Source: DATARH01 sp963705325 (GTDB taxonomy: Bacteria > Pseudomonadota > Alphaproteobacteria > ATCC43930 > CGMCC-115725). Taken from it: a DNA stretch of 64,000 bases. The notes under the pieces are model-generated. The model had not been told where the DNA came from and searched no databases. It was given only the letters and a program-made list of their open reading frames with translations. Made by a program: the position numbers and the translations under genes. Shown here in pieces: positions 42,374-51,932 of the stretch (its first letter is position 1; each line of letters starts with the position of its first letter). The DNA lies in assembly GCA_963705325.1 (NCBI GenBank), contig OY970069.1, positions 1,178,001-1,242,000 of the forward strand, in the 5' to 3' direction.

Positions 42374-43596
42374 ATCACCCCTTCGTCCTTGAGCCCGGTG
42401 ACATCGCCCGGACTGAGGCCTAGCCACGCGCCGAACACCTCCTGGGTGTGCTCGCCAAGCAGCGGCGAGCGGGTGATCTCGGGCGGCTTGCCGTCGAAGC
42501 GCACCGGGAAGGTCGGCATTTTCAACTCGCCGTTGGGGTGCTTCTGGGTCTGGATGATGCCGCGCTCCTCGAAGCTCTTTTCGGCGAGCAGATCGCCGGT
42601 GTCGAAGACCGCGCCGGCGGGGATGCCCGCCTTACCAAGAATAGCCATCGCCTCCTGCTTGGTGTGCTGCCGCGTCCAGGCCGTCACCATCGCGTTGACG
42701 TCGTCGGCGTGGCCTAGGCGCTTGTCGCGGTCGAGATACTCCGGGTCGTCGGCCAGCTCCGGCCGCCCCATGATGTTGACCGTGCGGCGCCAGTGCTCCG
42801 GGTTGTTGTGGCTGTTGAAAACGTAGATCCAGTCATTGGGCCCACCCGGCTTGCACGGAAAGATGTCGTTCGGCGGCACCGGCGGGCCGAACCCGGCGCG
42901 GCCGCGCTCCTGCGGCTGGCCGGTACGCGCGAAATTGGTGAAGGCGCCGCGCGTGTAGTTCAGTTGGGCGTCCTGCATCGCCACCTGCAGCCGTCGCCCG
43001 GCGCCTGTGGTGTTGCGCTGGTAGAGCGCGGCGAGGATCGAGATCGTCATCAGCATGCCGGTGCCGGTATCGCCCAAGGTCGGCCCCGGACGGACCGGTC
43101 GCCCGCCGACCTCGCCGGTGATCGCCATGTTGCCGCCGGCGGCCTGCGCGATCATGTCGAAGGCGAGGCTGTGCTCGTACGGGCTGCCGGTGCCGAAGCC
43201 CTTGACCTGGGCGTAGATCAGCCGCGGGTTGAGCGCATGCAGCACATCCCAGCCGAGGCCCAGCTTTTCGATCGTGCCGGGCGCCATGTTCTCGATAAAC
43301 ACGTCGGCCTTCGCCGCCATCTCCTTGACCAGCGCCAGGCCGCGCGGCGACTTCAGGTTCACCGTCACCGACTTCTTGTTGGCGTTGTAGATCATGAAAT
43401 AGTAGGCGTCGGCGCCCGGTTTGGGGCCGGCGCCGAGGATGCGGCCGGGCTCGCCGCCCTTGGGGTTCTCGACCTTGACGACCTCGGCGCCGAGCTGCGC
43501 CAGCACCTCGGTGCAGGTCGGCCCGGCCTCGAACTGCGACAGGTCGAGCACTCTCACGCCGGCGAGGCAATTCGGCGGGGCGGCGGCTGCGGTCAT
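42370..43596 (-). CDS. Class III CoA-transferase (CaiB/BaiF, formyl-CoA type)
   Basis: A 408-residue enzyme that moves CoA between carboxylic acids through an aspartyl-CoA thioester. Family marks are LAGVRVLDLSQFEAGPTCTEVLAQLGAEVVKVE, YYFMIYNANKKSVTVNLKS, IENMAPGTIEKLGLGWD, and the catalytic Asp in TLGDTGTGM (Asp176). Length is normal. It diverges from the NMT1-like gene by about 59 bases; the acyl substrate cannot be predicted. Confidence 0.9.
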   Translation of the reverse strand: MTAAAAPPNCLAGVRVLDLSQFEAGPTCTEVLAQLGAEVVKVENPKGGEPGRILGAGPKPGADAYYFMIYNANKKSVTVNLKSPRGLALVKEMAAKADVFIENMAPGTIEKLGLGWDVLHALNPRLIYAQVKGFGTGSPYEHSLAFDMIAQAAGGNMAITGEVGGRPVRPGPTLGDTGTGMLMTISILAALYQRNTTGAGRRLQVAMQDAQLNYTRGAFTNFARTGQPQERGRAGFGPPVPPNDIFPCKPGGPNDWIYVFNSHNNPEHWRRTVNIMGRPELADDPEYLDRDKRLGHADDVNAMVTAWTRQHTKQEAMAILGKAGIPAGAVFDTGDLLAEKSFEERGIIQTQKHPNGELKMPTFPVRFDGKPPEITRSPLLGEHTQEVFGAWLGLSPGDVTGLKDEGVI

Positions 43597-43655
43597 CGGG
43601 TCACTCCCTCGTTGACTGGATGTGCTAACGATAATGCAGCCGAGGGAGCGACGCC

Positions 43656-44570
43656 ATGCGCCTCAAGCTCTTCGAAAACTACCGCTTCGTGCTCTACGCG
43701 CCGTTTTACGCGGCGCACGCCACCGGCGCCTATGACGCCGAGGGGCTCGACATCGAGCTTGTGCTCTCGCCCGGCCCGGGCAGGGCCGAGGCGGCCTTGC
43801 TCGCCGGCGAGGCCGACGTGATGTGGATGGGGCCGATCCGTATCATGAAGGCGCACGAGCAGGACCCCGCCTCGCCGATCACCGCCTTCGCCGAAGTGGT
43901 GTGCCGCGACCCGTTCTCGCTGATCGGCGCGACCCCCAATCCGGGCTTCACGCTCGCCGATCTCCTCGGCAAGCGCTTCGCCAGCACCAGCGAGGTACCG
44001 ACGCCCTGGCTCTGCCTCGAAGGCGATCTGCGCGACGCCGGCATCGACCCCGCCCGGCTCGAGCGGATCATCGGCCGCACCATGCAGGAGAATGTCGCCG
44101 GCCTCGCCACCGGCGACATCGATGTGGCGCAACTCTTCGAGCCGTTCGTCGAACTGGCCGTGCGCGGCGGCGCGCATGTCTGGCAGCCGGCGAGCGCGCG
44201 CGGACGCTGCAGCTACACGGTGTTCGCGGCGACGCGCCAGCGTCTCGCCGCCGAACCCGAGCCGTTCCGCAAGATGGTGCGGGCGATCTACAAGACGCAG
44301 CGCTGGGTGCAGGACCAGCCGCCGGCGGCAATCGCCGACACCATCGCCGCGTATTTCCCGGCGCTCGACCGCTCGGTGCTGGCGGGCGCGCTCGCGCGCT
44401 ACAAGGCGCAGGGCGTCTGGGGCACCGATCCAATCCTGCCCGAGGAAGGCTTCGACCGCCTGCGCCGCGCCCTACTCGCGACTGGCTTCCTCGCCCGCGC
44501 CGTACCGTTCGCCGATTGCGTCGACAATTCGCTGGCGCAGGAAATTCTGGCCGCTAGCTACGGCTCGTAG
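43656..44570 (+). CDS. NMT1/THI5-like binding protein without signal peptide
   Basis: A 304-residue protein with the NMT1-type periplasmic-binding fold: LFENYRFVLYAPFYAAHATGAYDAEGLDIELV, then ALLAGEADVMWMGPIR. ABC receptors of this kind usually carry a signal peptide; this one begins MRLKLFENYR and has none, so it may act in the cytoplasm (for example as a THI5-like biosynthetic enzyme or ligand sensor). It is divergent from a CoA-transferase and convergent with a GST (13-base overlap). No ABC permease is present. Confidence 0.75.
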   Translation: MRLKLFENYRFVLYAPFYAAHATGAYDAEGLDIELVLSPGPGRAEAALLAGEADVMWMGPIRIMKAHEQDPASPITAFAEVVCRDPFSLIGATPNPGFTLADLLGKRFASTSEVPTPWLCLEGDLRDAGIDPARLERIIGRTMQENVAGLATGDIDVAQLFEPFVELAVRGGAHVWQPASARGRCSYTVFAATRQRLAAEPEPFRKMVRAIYKTQRWVQDQPPAAIADTIAAYFPALDRSVLAGALARYKAQGVWGTDPILPEEGFDRLRRALLATGFLARAVPFADCVDNSLAQEILAASYGS

Positions 44571-45199
44571 TCGGGCTGTTTCGCCGGCGCGGCGTCGGCG
44601 AAAGCGGGGATCGCCATCACCGTCTCGTAAACCCGCATCACCCGCGGATAGGACGACAAGTCGGCGTTGAAGGTGCGCGCCGGGGTCACCTGCGTCACCA
44701 ACCCGATATCGGCGAAACTCGGCTGATCACCGTGCGCGAAGCGGCCGCTTTCCTTGTGCTCGCCGAGCAATTCCTCCATCGCCTGCAGCCCGGCGCCGAT
44801 CCAATGCTGGATCCAGCCCATCAGCTTATCCTGGCCGAGCCGCCAATCATCGAGGATGTAATGGCGGATGCGCGGCACCACCAGCGGGTGCGAGTCGGCG
44901 ATGTTGATCAGCGCAAAGCCGCGGCACCAGGCGCGCGACGCTGCGTCCTTCGGCAGCAGCGGGGGATCGGGGTATTTCTCCTCGAGGTATTCGAGGATCG
45001 CCAGCGATTGGAACAGCTTGACGTCGCCGTCGATCAGGGTCGGGACCACCATCTGCGGATTGACCGCCTTGTAGGCGGGGTCGAACTGATCGCCCTTTTC
45101 GAGGTGGAGATAGGTGTCCTCATGTGTGAGGCCCTTCAAATTCATCGCGATGCGCACGCGGAACGTCGCCTGCGAGCGATAGTAGGTATAAAGCTTCAT
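44558..45199 (-). CDS. Maleylacetoacetate isomerase-like glutathione transferase
   Basis: A 213-residue zeta-class GST. The N-terminal thioredoxin fold shows LYTYYRSQATFRVRIAMNLKGL (zeta enzymes have YRSS, here YRSQ), VPTLIDGDVKLFQSLAILEYLEEKYP (the glutathione-binding Gln-Ser), and the helical domain has FADIGLVTQ. Tyrosine catabolism partners (fahA, hmgA) are not adjacent, so the exact reaction is uncertain. The changed active-site Ser neighbour is worth noting. Confidence 0.8.
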   Translation of the reverse strand: MKLYTYYRSQATFRVRIAMNLKGLTHEDTYLHLEKGDQFDPAYKAVNPQMVVPTLIDGDVKLFQSLAILEYLEEKYPDPPLLPKDAASRAWCRGFALINIADSHPLVVPRIRHYILDDWRLGQDKLMGWIQHWIGAGLQAMEELLGEHKESGRFAHGDQPSFADIGLVTQVTPARTFNADLSSYPRVMRVYETVMAIPAFADAAPAKQPDYEP

Positions 45200-45358
45200 T
45201 CCCGCCGTTCTCCTATACAGACGCCTGTTCTAGACGGAACCGACGACGGCGCAAAGATCGCGAAGAATTGCCCCCTGGGCGATTGACTTGGATCAAAGCG
45301 TCGATCTGCGCGGTGGCCGAGCATTCAGGTCAGCGCAAGGGTTTGGCGGGAGGCGCGC

Positions 45359-46204
45359 GTGGAGTTCAAGGACATACTCGTCGTGCTCGACGCAGAGCCG
45401 CGGGCTCAGGATCGGATTGTGCTGGCGGCTGAACTCGCCGCCCGCTTCGGGGCGCATCTGACTGGATTGTACGTGGCGGCGGAGCCGCCAGGCCGCCTCG
45501 ACTATTTCAACTACGATACCCCGCTGTTCGGTCCAGTATACCGCGACGCGGAGCCGCAAATTCGGGCCGAGTCGGAGAGCTCGCGCCTTCATTTCGAGGA
45601 AATTGCTCGACGATATTCGCTGTCGTCGGATTGGCGAACCGCGTCGGGCTACCCTTCGGAGGTGGCGGCGGTTCACGGCCGCTATGCGGATTTGGTCATC
45701 CTCGGTCAGATCGATCCCGATGACGTGGGGGCAGCCTTGGTTCGGCCGCGTCCCGAGGAAGTCGCGCTGCTGACGGGACGGCCGATCCTTGTCGTGCCCT
45801 ATGCCGGCGCCTTTGCCGATATCGGGCAGACGGTGCTGGTGGCATGGGATGCTAGCCGCGAAGCCACGCGCGCGGTCAACGACGCGATGCCGTTGCTGGC
45901 GACGGCGTCCTCGGTCACCGTCATTACGGTCGATCCGGAGCACGGTCCAGAGGGGCACGGTGAGGTTCCCGGGGCGGACATCGCGCTCCATCTCGCCCGC
46001 CACGGCGTATCGGTTCGAGTAGAACGCACCGTCTCCGCCGGCATCGGCATTGGCGATGCCTTGCTGTCACGCGCCTCCGACCTTGGCGCTGATCTCCTAG
46101 TGATGGGAGCTTACGGGCACTCGCGAGTGCATGAGCTGCTGCTGGGCGGCGCGACGCGAACCATCCTCGCCAGCATGACGCTGCCGGTGCTGGTGGCCCA
46201 TTAA
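45359..46204 (+). CDS. Tandem universal stress protein
   Basis: A 281-residue protein with two UspA domains (about 1-150 and 155-281). The second contains the ATP-binding loop GAYGHSRVHELLLGGATRTIL, while the matching loop in the first domain is degenerate (GQIDPDDVG). Cytoplasmic stress role by family. The start is GTG 45359. It stands alone, convergent with the hybrid kinase. Confidence 0.85.
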   Translation: MEFKDILVVLDAEPRAQDRIVLAAELAARFGAHLTGLYVAAEPPGRLDYFNYDTPLFGPVYRDAEPQIRAESESSRLHFEEIARRYSLSSDWRTASGYPSEVAAVHGRYADLVILGQIDPDDVGAALVRPRPEEVALLTGRPILVVPYAGAFADIGQTVLVAWDASREATRAVNDAMPLLATASSVTVITVDPEHGPEGHGEVPGADIALHLARHGVSVRVERTVSAGIGIGDALLSRASDLGADLLVMGAYGHSRVHELLLGGATRTILASMTLPVLVAH

Positions 46205-46234
46205 GCGCGGTGCGAGCCGGAAGCGCTTCCGGAT

Positions 46235-48922
46235 TTACGCTGGCTGCATGCCGGAGTTTGTCGAATTCCCTAGCGATGCAAGCGTGCTGGTCAGCAGCCG
46301 GTCGAGCTCTCTTGTTGCGGCTTCTTCCGGGACGATCCCGTCACGGCTCGTCATTTCCAGTTCGGCCGCGGCCGCCGCAACGGCCTTGGCGCCGATTGTA
46401 TAGCTCATCGATTTGAGGGCATGGCTCATCTTGGCGATGTTCTCGGTGCCGCCTGATTTGGCCGCGGCCTGAAGCTCCGCGATGCAGCCGGGGGCGTTTT
46501 CGCAATAAAGACCGACGACCTTTTCGACAAAGCCGCTTCGCCCATTCGAGACGAAGCCCTCGAGTTCGGCCACCACGTCCCGGTCGAACAGATCGCCCCG
46601 GCTTCGAAGGACCGATAGCGTGGTCGAAATAGAGTCCGTAATCGGCTCCGGGTCAGCGGCGCCGACCGACGAGGCGATGAATTCCCGCAAGGTTTCGGCA
46701 AGCTTCTTGAGCGTAAAGGGCTTGTGGAGAACGGCGTCCATCCCCGCGGCGCGCCACGCCTCGGCGGCCGCGCCGACGACATGAGCGGTGAGCGCTACGA
46801 TGGGCACCCGGCGCCGACCGGTGGCTTCCTCCCACGTGCGAATTTTCCGGGCCGCTTCATAGCCATCCATGTCGGGCATGCTGCCGTCCATGAGGACAAG
46901 GTCGAATGCCTCGGCGCGGGCGGCGTCGATCGCCCCGGCGCCGGAAGAAACCAACTTTACCTCGACCCCCAGGCGCCCCAGCGCCTCAAGCGCCACCTCC
47001 CGATTGACGGCGCTGTCGTCGGCCACGAGCACGCGCGAACCGGCGAAGCAGGGAAGCTTTTCGTTGGAGGGCGCCACGTCCGAATGATCGAAGCCGGACT
47101 CCAGCGGCACCCCTTTCGCCAAGAACTCCAGCAGCTGTCTTAGCTCCTGCCGCCTGATCGGCTGCGGTAGGACGACCCGCGCAATCCCCGCCCGGACCAG
47201 CTGCCGCGGCTCCGAGTCGCCGTAGGCGCCAAGGCAGATGGTATTGGTCGGCCGATCGGTCAAAGCCCGCAACCCTCGAGGATCCCCAATTGCGACGCAG
47301 GCGCTCGCCGCATCCGGCCTGACGAGATAGCCCGCGCGCTCGAAATACGATTTTAGGGCACGCACCGTGAACGGACCCGCATGGGCGATCGCGACCCCCG
47401 CGCCGATCGCCTTTGGCCACGCGGTCGCCGGCTCAAGGACGGACGGGGGGAGCACGACCAAGAAGCGCGACCCGTGGCCGACCTTACTGGTGACGCTAAG
47501 CCTGCCACCCATCGCATCGACCAGCTTCTTGCATATGGCAAGCCCGAGACCCGTGCCGCCGAACCTGCGGGTGGTGGTCTGATCGCCCTGCGAGAATGCG
47601 CCGAAGACGCTGTCGATCTTGTCCTCTTCGATGCCTATCCCGGTATCTTCGACAGCAACGCAAATGCCTCCCCCGGGGGCAGACTGGACCTCTACCAGCA
47701 CGCCGCCCAACTCGGTGAACTTGATGGCATTGTTGACCAGATTGGAAACCACCTGACGCAGACGCACCGGGTCACCGGCGATCGCGGCCGGCACCGCCGG
47801 ATCGATGAAGCCCGCGAGATCGAGGCCTTTGGTCGATGCGCGATCCCAGAACAGGCTCAGCACGTCGTCGACAACGTCGCTCAAGTCGACGCGAATGGTT
47901 TCGAGTTCGAGCCTGCCCGCCTCGATTTTGGAGAAGTCGAGAATGTCGTTGATGATGGCGAGGAGGCTCGCGCCCGAATTGACGATGACGTCGGCATAGC
48001 GGCGCTCGCGCGGCGGCAATTCACTTCCCGCCAGGAGCTCAGCCATCGCCATGACCCCGTTCATCGGGGTGCGAATTTCGTGGCTCATGGTGGCCAGAAA
48101 TTCGGATTTCGCGCTGTTCGCGGCCTCCGCGGCGTCTTTCGCGACGACAAGGTCCGCTGTTCGTGCTTCGACCTCGCTTTCCAAGCTCGCGACTTGAGCG
48201 GCGATGTGCTCGTCCCGCACTTGAATTTCCGACAGCATGCGATTGAAGCCGGACACCAACGCCCCCACCTCGCCATCGGCCTCGACAGCGACATTTCGAT
48301 CAAATTCGTGGGTTTCCTGGACGCGGCGCATCGCGTCGGTCAGCGCGAGGATAGGCCGCGTGATGCGTTTCTGAATTCGCCATGCGATCAAAATCCCGAT
48401 CAGCACCGCCGCGAAGGCCACGGCGAGGCTTTCGCCCAAACTGACGATGAAGCGCCACAGAATGCCTTCCGTTCGACCCAGGAGAACAACTTGGCCAACC
48501 TCGGTCCCGTCGGATGTCACCGGGACCGAGACTTCCGAGCTGCCGCTGAGCAGTTGCTTGAAGATCGAGACCGAGCCGGCGCCCCGTCCGGCCTGGACGT
48601 CATTGACGAGACGGACCCCCGCGCCCGTCTCAACCAGCAACACGCCGATCGGCGCCTCGATCCGGCCATATTCGACGTCACGCATCTGGCTGATCGAGCG
48701 CAGGGCCTTGAATGCGCCTTGCACGTCGCGATCGGCCGCGGCCTTCGACGTCATCGATGCCACGACTAGCGCGGCGGCCTTTAGGCGCGCAGTCTCCAGG
48801 GCGACTTCACGATCGCCGTCCCGCCATGCCAGGACGCCGGCGATCGGCGTTACCGCCACGCCGACGATGCAGATAATCATCCAGACGAACCGGCGGCGAA
48901 GAGTACGCTGTTTGGCCTGCAC
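46235..48922 (-). CDS. Hybrid sensor histidine kinase with REC and Hpt
   Basis: An 895-residue membrane kinase. Two membrane helices (about 12-32 and 160-181) bracket a periplasmic sensor of about 125 residues; a HAMP domain (182-235) and coiled coil follow. The HisKA phospho-acceptor is His281 (MSHEIRTPMNG). The ATPase has N box NLVNNAIKF, DTGIGIEED and GTGLGLAI (390-490). A degenerate receiver-like segment (505-600) precedes a true REC with Asp679 (LVLMDGSMPDMDG) and a C-terminal Hpt with His834 (MSHALKSMS). A full phosphorelay is thus in one chain. It diverges from a second kinase across about 110 bases. Confidence 0.92.
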   Translation of the reverse strand: MQAKQRTLRRRFVWMIICIVGVAVTPIAGVLAWRDGDREVALETARLKAAALVVASMTSKAAADRDVQGAFKALRSISQMRDVEYGRIEAPIGVLLVETGAGVRLVNDVQAGRGAGSVSIFKQLLSGSSEVSVPVTSDGTEVGQVVLLGRTEGILWRFIVSLGESLAVAFAAVLIGILIAWRIQKRITRPILALTDAMRRVQETHEFDRNVAVEADGEVGALVSGFNRMLSEIQVRDEHIAAQVASLESEVEARTADLVVAKDAAEAANSAKSEFLATMSHEIRTPMNGVMAMAELLAGSELPPRERRYADVIVNSGASLLAIINDILDFSKIEAGRLELETIRVDLSDVVDDVLSLFWDRASTKGLDLAGFIDPAVPAAIAGDPVRLRQVVSNLVNNAIKFTELGGVLVEVQSAPGGGICVAVEDTGIGIEEDKIDSVFGAFSQGDQTTTRRFGGTGLGLAICKKLVDAMGGRLSVTSKVGHGSRFLVVLPPSVLEPATAWPKAIGAGVAIAHAGPFTVRALKSYFERAGYLVRPDAASACVAIGDPRGLRALTDRPTNTICLGAYGDSEPRQLVRAGIARVVLPQPIRRQELRQLLEFLAKGVPLESGFDHSDVAPSNEKLPCFAGSRVLVADDSAVNREVALEALGRLGVEVKLVSSGAGAIDAARAEAFDLVLMDGSMPDMDGYEAARKIRTWEEATGRRRVPIVALTAHVVGAAAEAWRAAGMDAVLHKPFTLKKLAETLREFIASSVGAADPEPITDSISTTLSVLRSRGDLFDRDVVAELEGFVSNGRSGFVEKVVGLYCENAPGCIAELQAAAKSGGTENIAKMSHALKSMSYTIGAKAVAAAAAELEMTSRDGIVPEEAATRELDRLLTSTLASLGNSTNSGMQPA

Positions 48923-49034
48923 GTGGCGATGCCTACCACTATCGAAGCCGGTGCGTGTGCGCCGGCATCCAGCAGGGTTACATTGGGTTAATTACTTTCC
49001 TCTAAATTCACCGGGTAGCGAGGGATGGTTTTTG

Positions 49035-50273
49035 GTGGCTGTCGATCGAGCCCCGGACGATTTGACGATCGCTCAGCAAGAGCCGTTGGCGGTGCTCTTT
49101 GTTGACGACGATCCGCTTCTGCGCGAGTTCGCGCTTGAAAATCTCGGCGCACTCTGGTCGAGCGTAACGGTTGCGGGCGACGGCGAAGAAGCGCTCGCCG
49201 CTATTCGCGTTCGCAAGCCCGATATCGTCTTGCTCGATCTGGAGATGCCGCGACTGGACGGCTTCGGGGTGTTGGCGGCTCTCCGCGAGGATCAAACGAC
49301 CGAAAGACTTCCCGTCATTGTCATCACCGGGCGCGCCGATGAGTATTCAATTGAGCGAGCGTTCTCGGCCGGCGCGGCGTCGTTTCTGGTTAAGCCGATC
49401 AACTGGCGTTTGGTGGTCCATCAGATCCGTTACGTGAATCGCGCGGCGCAGATCGAGCGTTCGCTAAGCCGGCACATCGACGAACTCGAGCGGAAGAAAT
49501 GTGAACTCGAAGCGACGTCAGACGCGCTCGCGGTCGCCCTCAGTGACGCCGATGCCGCCAGCGCGGCGAAATCCGATTTTCTCGCGGCCATGAGCCATGA
49601 ACTACGAACGCCGCTGAACGCCGTGATCGGCTTCTCCGAGATCCTGGACAGTCAGCGCGATGGGCCTCTCGGCAGCGCGAAATATCAAGAATATGTGCGC
49701 GATATTCTGGACAGCGCCAAACATCTATTATCGCTGATCAACGACGTCCTGGAGTTCTCGCGGGGAAACTCAGGAAAACTACGACTCGGCGACGACGAAT
49801 TCTCGCCGGACGCGGTGATCGACGAGGCGCTGCGCAAGGTGATCCACCAGGCGACCGCCGCAGGCCTCGCGATCACGAAGGATGCCGCGCCCGCCGGCAT
49901 AGTCTTGCGGGGCGATCGTCGCCGGGTCGCCCAGGTGCTGATCAATCTCCTGGCCAATGCGGTAAAGTTCACGCCCGCTGGCGGGCGGGTGACGGTCCGT
50001 GCAAGTTGCGATATCGACGGTTTTGCCATCTCCGTGTCCGATACGGGTATCGGCATCGCCCCCGATGATATTCCGAAAGCACTCGATCGCTTTGGCCAGG
50101 TCGAAAACAGCCTGGTCCGCAAATACGACGGCACGGGTTTGGGTCTGCCGCTCGCAAAGCAGCTGATGGAGCTGCATGGCGGCAGCCTCAGCATCGATAG
50201 CACGCCTCGCGTCGGGACCACCGTCACGGTGCGGTTCCCGGCGGCGCGCGTGGTTACCGGCGCCGCGGCCTAA
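49035..50273 (+). CDS. Soluble receiver-histidine kinase fusion
   Basis: A 412-residue cytoplasmic protein: N-terminal REC (residues 18-130, phospho-acceptor Asp68 in IVLLDLEMPRLDG, Lys120), a coiled coil (140-180), HisKA with His188 (AMSHELRTPLNAVIGFSEIL) and HATPase (DTGIGIAPDD, GTGLGLPLAKQL). Receiver-first kinases of this type relay signals from another kinase. The divergently encoded hybrid kinase is the obvious candidate, which is inference from position. The start is GTG 49035 or TTG 49032. Confidence 0.85.
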   Translation: MAVDRAPDDLTIAQQEPLAVLFVDDDPLLREFALENLGALWSSVTVAGDGEEALAAIRVRKPDIVLLDLEMPRLDGFGVLAALREDQTTERLPVIVITGRADEYSIERAFSAGAASFLVKPINWRLVVHQIRYVNRAAQIERSLSRHIDELERKKCELEATSDALAVALSDADAASAAKSDFLAAMSHELRTPLNAVIGFSEILDSQRDGPLGSAKYQEYVRDILDSAKHLLSLINDVLEFSRGNSGKLRLGDDEFSPDAVIDEALRKVIHQATAAGLAITKDAAPAGIVLRGDRRRVAQVLINLLANAVKFTPAGGRVTVRASCDIDGFAISVSDTGIGIAPDDIPKALDRFGQVENSLVRKYDGTGLGLPLAKQLMELHGGSLSIDSTPRVGTTVTVRFPAARVVTGAAA

Positions 50274-50325
50274 CGATACGGTCGCCTCGCTTAACGGCTG
50301 GCGCCGCTGCGGCGACGCCACCTCA

Positions 50326-51558
50326 TTAGTTGGAAAGGTAGATGCGGGTACTCCCGACCCCCGCCGGCACCGGTACGACGGTCCCCGCGTAGTTGGCGTT
50401 CAGGGTCAGATCGGCACTGCCACCGATTTTCATGGCGTGTGCGACAATAACCGTCCAGCTCGATGCTTCCGCCACCTTATTAGTGCCGCTGATGCTGAGC
50501 AGACCGGTTGGAATGTAAACGACGCCCAGCAGCTTATGCGCGGCCGTCGTGGAGATCGTGAAGGTGAGCAGGTTGTCGCGGGTGGTTGCGATGACAAAAC
50601 CGGCAAGCGGCCCTGACTGGCGACCTTCGAGCTCGATATCCGAATCATCCGTAAAGAGGAATTTCGACGTTAGGTCGAACACCAACGCGACGTCGCTGCC
50701 TTGAAGGACCGCGTGGTTTGCCACCGTCAGCACCGCGGCAAAGAAATAATGCTCGCCCGGATCCAATATGAGCGTCGCGTTATTGCTTACCGTGATCAGG
50801 CCGCAATGGACGCCCGGCGCCAGGTGCTGCGTTCCCACGGTGAAAGTCAGGTCCACATCCGTGCACAAGCTCGGAACGTTAATGTTGATCGAAGCGAACG
50901 GATCGGGCATCGGCGCGGCGCCGGTCAGCGGCGCCGGCGAGATCGGGCCGGTGGCGGTTCCCACGGCCTGAACGGCGCCCGCGGTGATTTGCGCGCTGCT
51001 TTGGGCCGCGATGTCTTGGTCGGACTGCATCGAACAATTGGGCGCCGTTATCTGCGCATTGCCCGTTAGATTTATGACGGCGTTCAGGCCGCTCGTGCTC
51101 GTACTGAGCGCGCAGAGCGGCATCCGCCCTTCCATCTGGGCGGTCGCGCTGACGCTGATGTTCCAACCACCTCTGGGTAGCATGTTCTCGAGCAGCGCGG
51201 GCCGGGTTGCGGATATAGAGACCTGCACCGCTGTCCCGTTGTTGACGATCTGAGCCGCGACATTGGTCGTCCAGTCGCCGATCAGGCCTCGCAGCTGCGC
51301 CTGCGCAAAACTTTGGGCACGATCGGCGGTCGCCGACGAGGCATCGATAGCAAGTTGCGCCGCCGCGGCAAGCGCGGACGCATCCGCCACGCCTTGCAGA
51401 CGGCCACGATCGACCGTGGCGTCGGTAAAATCGAGCGCGCCGACCGCCACAAACGCCATCACCGGAAGGGCGATAGCGAACGCAATGGCCATTCCGCCGC
51501 ACTGATCCTTACGAAGGCGGAAGAGGCGAGATGTTATATATCGGCCTAAAAACGACAC
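50326..51558 (-). CDS. TadG-like pilus-assembly / secreted protein
   Basis: A 410-residue protein with the TadE/TadG-type N-terminus: basic lead, one hydrophobic helix (MAIAFAIALPVMAFVAVGALDF) and the ADRGRLQGVADASALAAAAQLA pattern shared by TadG-like proteins. The rest is beta-rich and repetitive (CSMQSDQDIAAQSSAQIT, NNATLILDPGEHYFFAAVLTVANHAVL), suggesting an extracytoplasmic beta-helix. The N-terminal family association with Flp pili is known, but no tad cluster is here. Confidence 0.75.
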   Translation of the reverse strand: MSFLGRYITSRLFRLRKDQCGGMAIAFAIALPVMAFVAVGALDFTDATVDRGRLQGVADASALAAAAQLAIDASSATADRAQSFAQAQLRGLIGDWTTNVAAQIVNNGTAVQVSISATRPALLENMLPRGGWNISVSATAQMEGRMPLCALSTSTSGLNAVINLTGNAQITAPNCSMQSDQDIAAQSSAQITAGAVQAVGTATGPISPAPLTGAAPMPDPFASININVPSLCTDVDLTFTVGTQHLAPGVHCGLITVSNNATLILDPGEHYFFAAVLTVANHAVLQGSDVALVFDLTSKFLFTDDSDIELEGRQSGPLAGFVIATTRDNLLTFTISTTAAHKLLGVVYIPTGLLSISGTNKVAEASSWTVIVAHAMKIGGSADLTLNANYAGTVVPVPAGVGSTRIYLSN

Positions 51559-51932
51559 CAGTCTCTCGCATCGATCCGCTGTCGTTATCAGACCTAATTC
51601 CTACGCAAATCGTTACCGTGGCTGAGTTTTTCAGTGTGAATAATATTAAGAAAATTAACCTTTAAAATTCCACGTTGGCACTCTGAGGGATCTGCGTCTC
51701 TAAACTCGCCTATCCGCTGGCAGACCACCACGGAGGTGCTCGACCTGGCGAGCGGCGTTGCGGTTTAGGGACCACCGCAGCGTCACCACTAGGGCTGGGC
51801 CCAATCGGCGATCGGGCCACGCGCGCGATCTCAGCTACGCACCCGCCATGCCTGGGATTGCCAGGCGCTTTGACGGCACCGTCGAACGAGCAACCAAAGC
51901 ACCGCTCTGGAAAGCCCGGCCCGCCGGCACTT
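51559..51932. other. Intergenic region
   Basis: About 370 bases between the TadG-like gene start and the end of the Crp/Fnr gene. An AT-rich patch just upstream of the TadG-like gene (51600-51665) may be its promoter. No gene supported. Confidence 0.4.

Noticed and set aside
47381..48769. A 462-codon plus-strand frame opposite the hybrid kinase
   Set aside because: It is the antisense shadow of the kinase, whose domains and catalytic residues are all on the minus strand.
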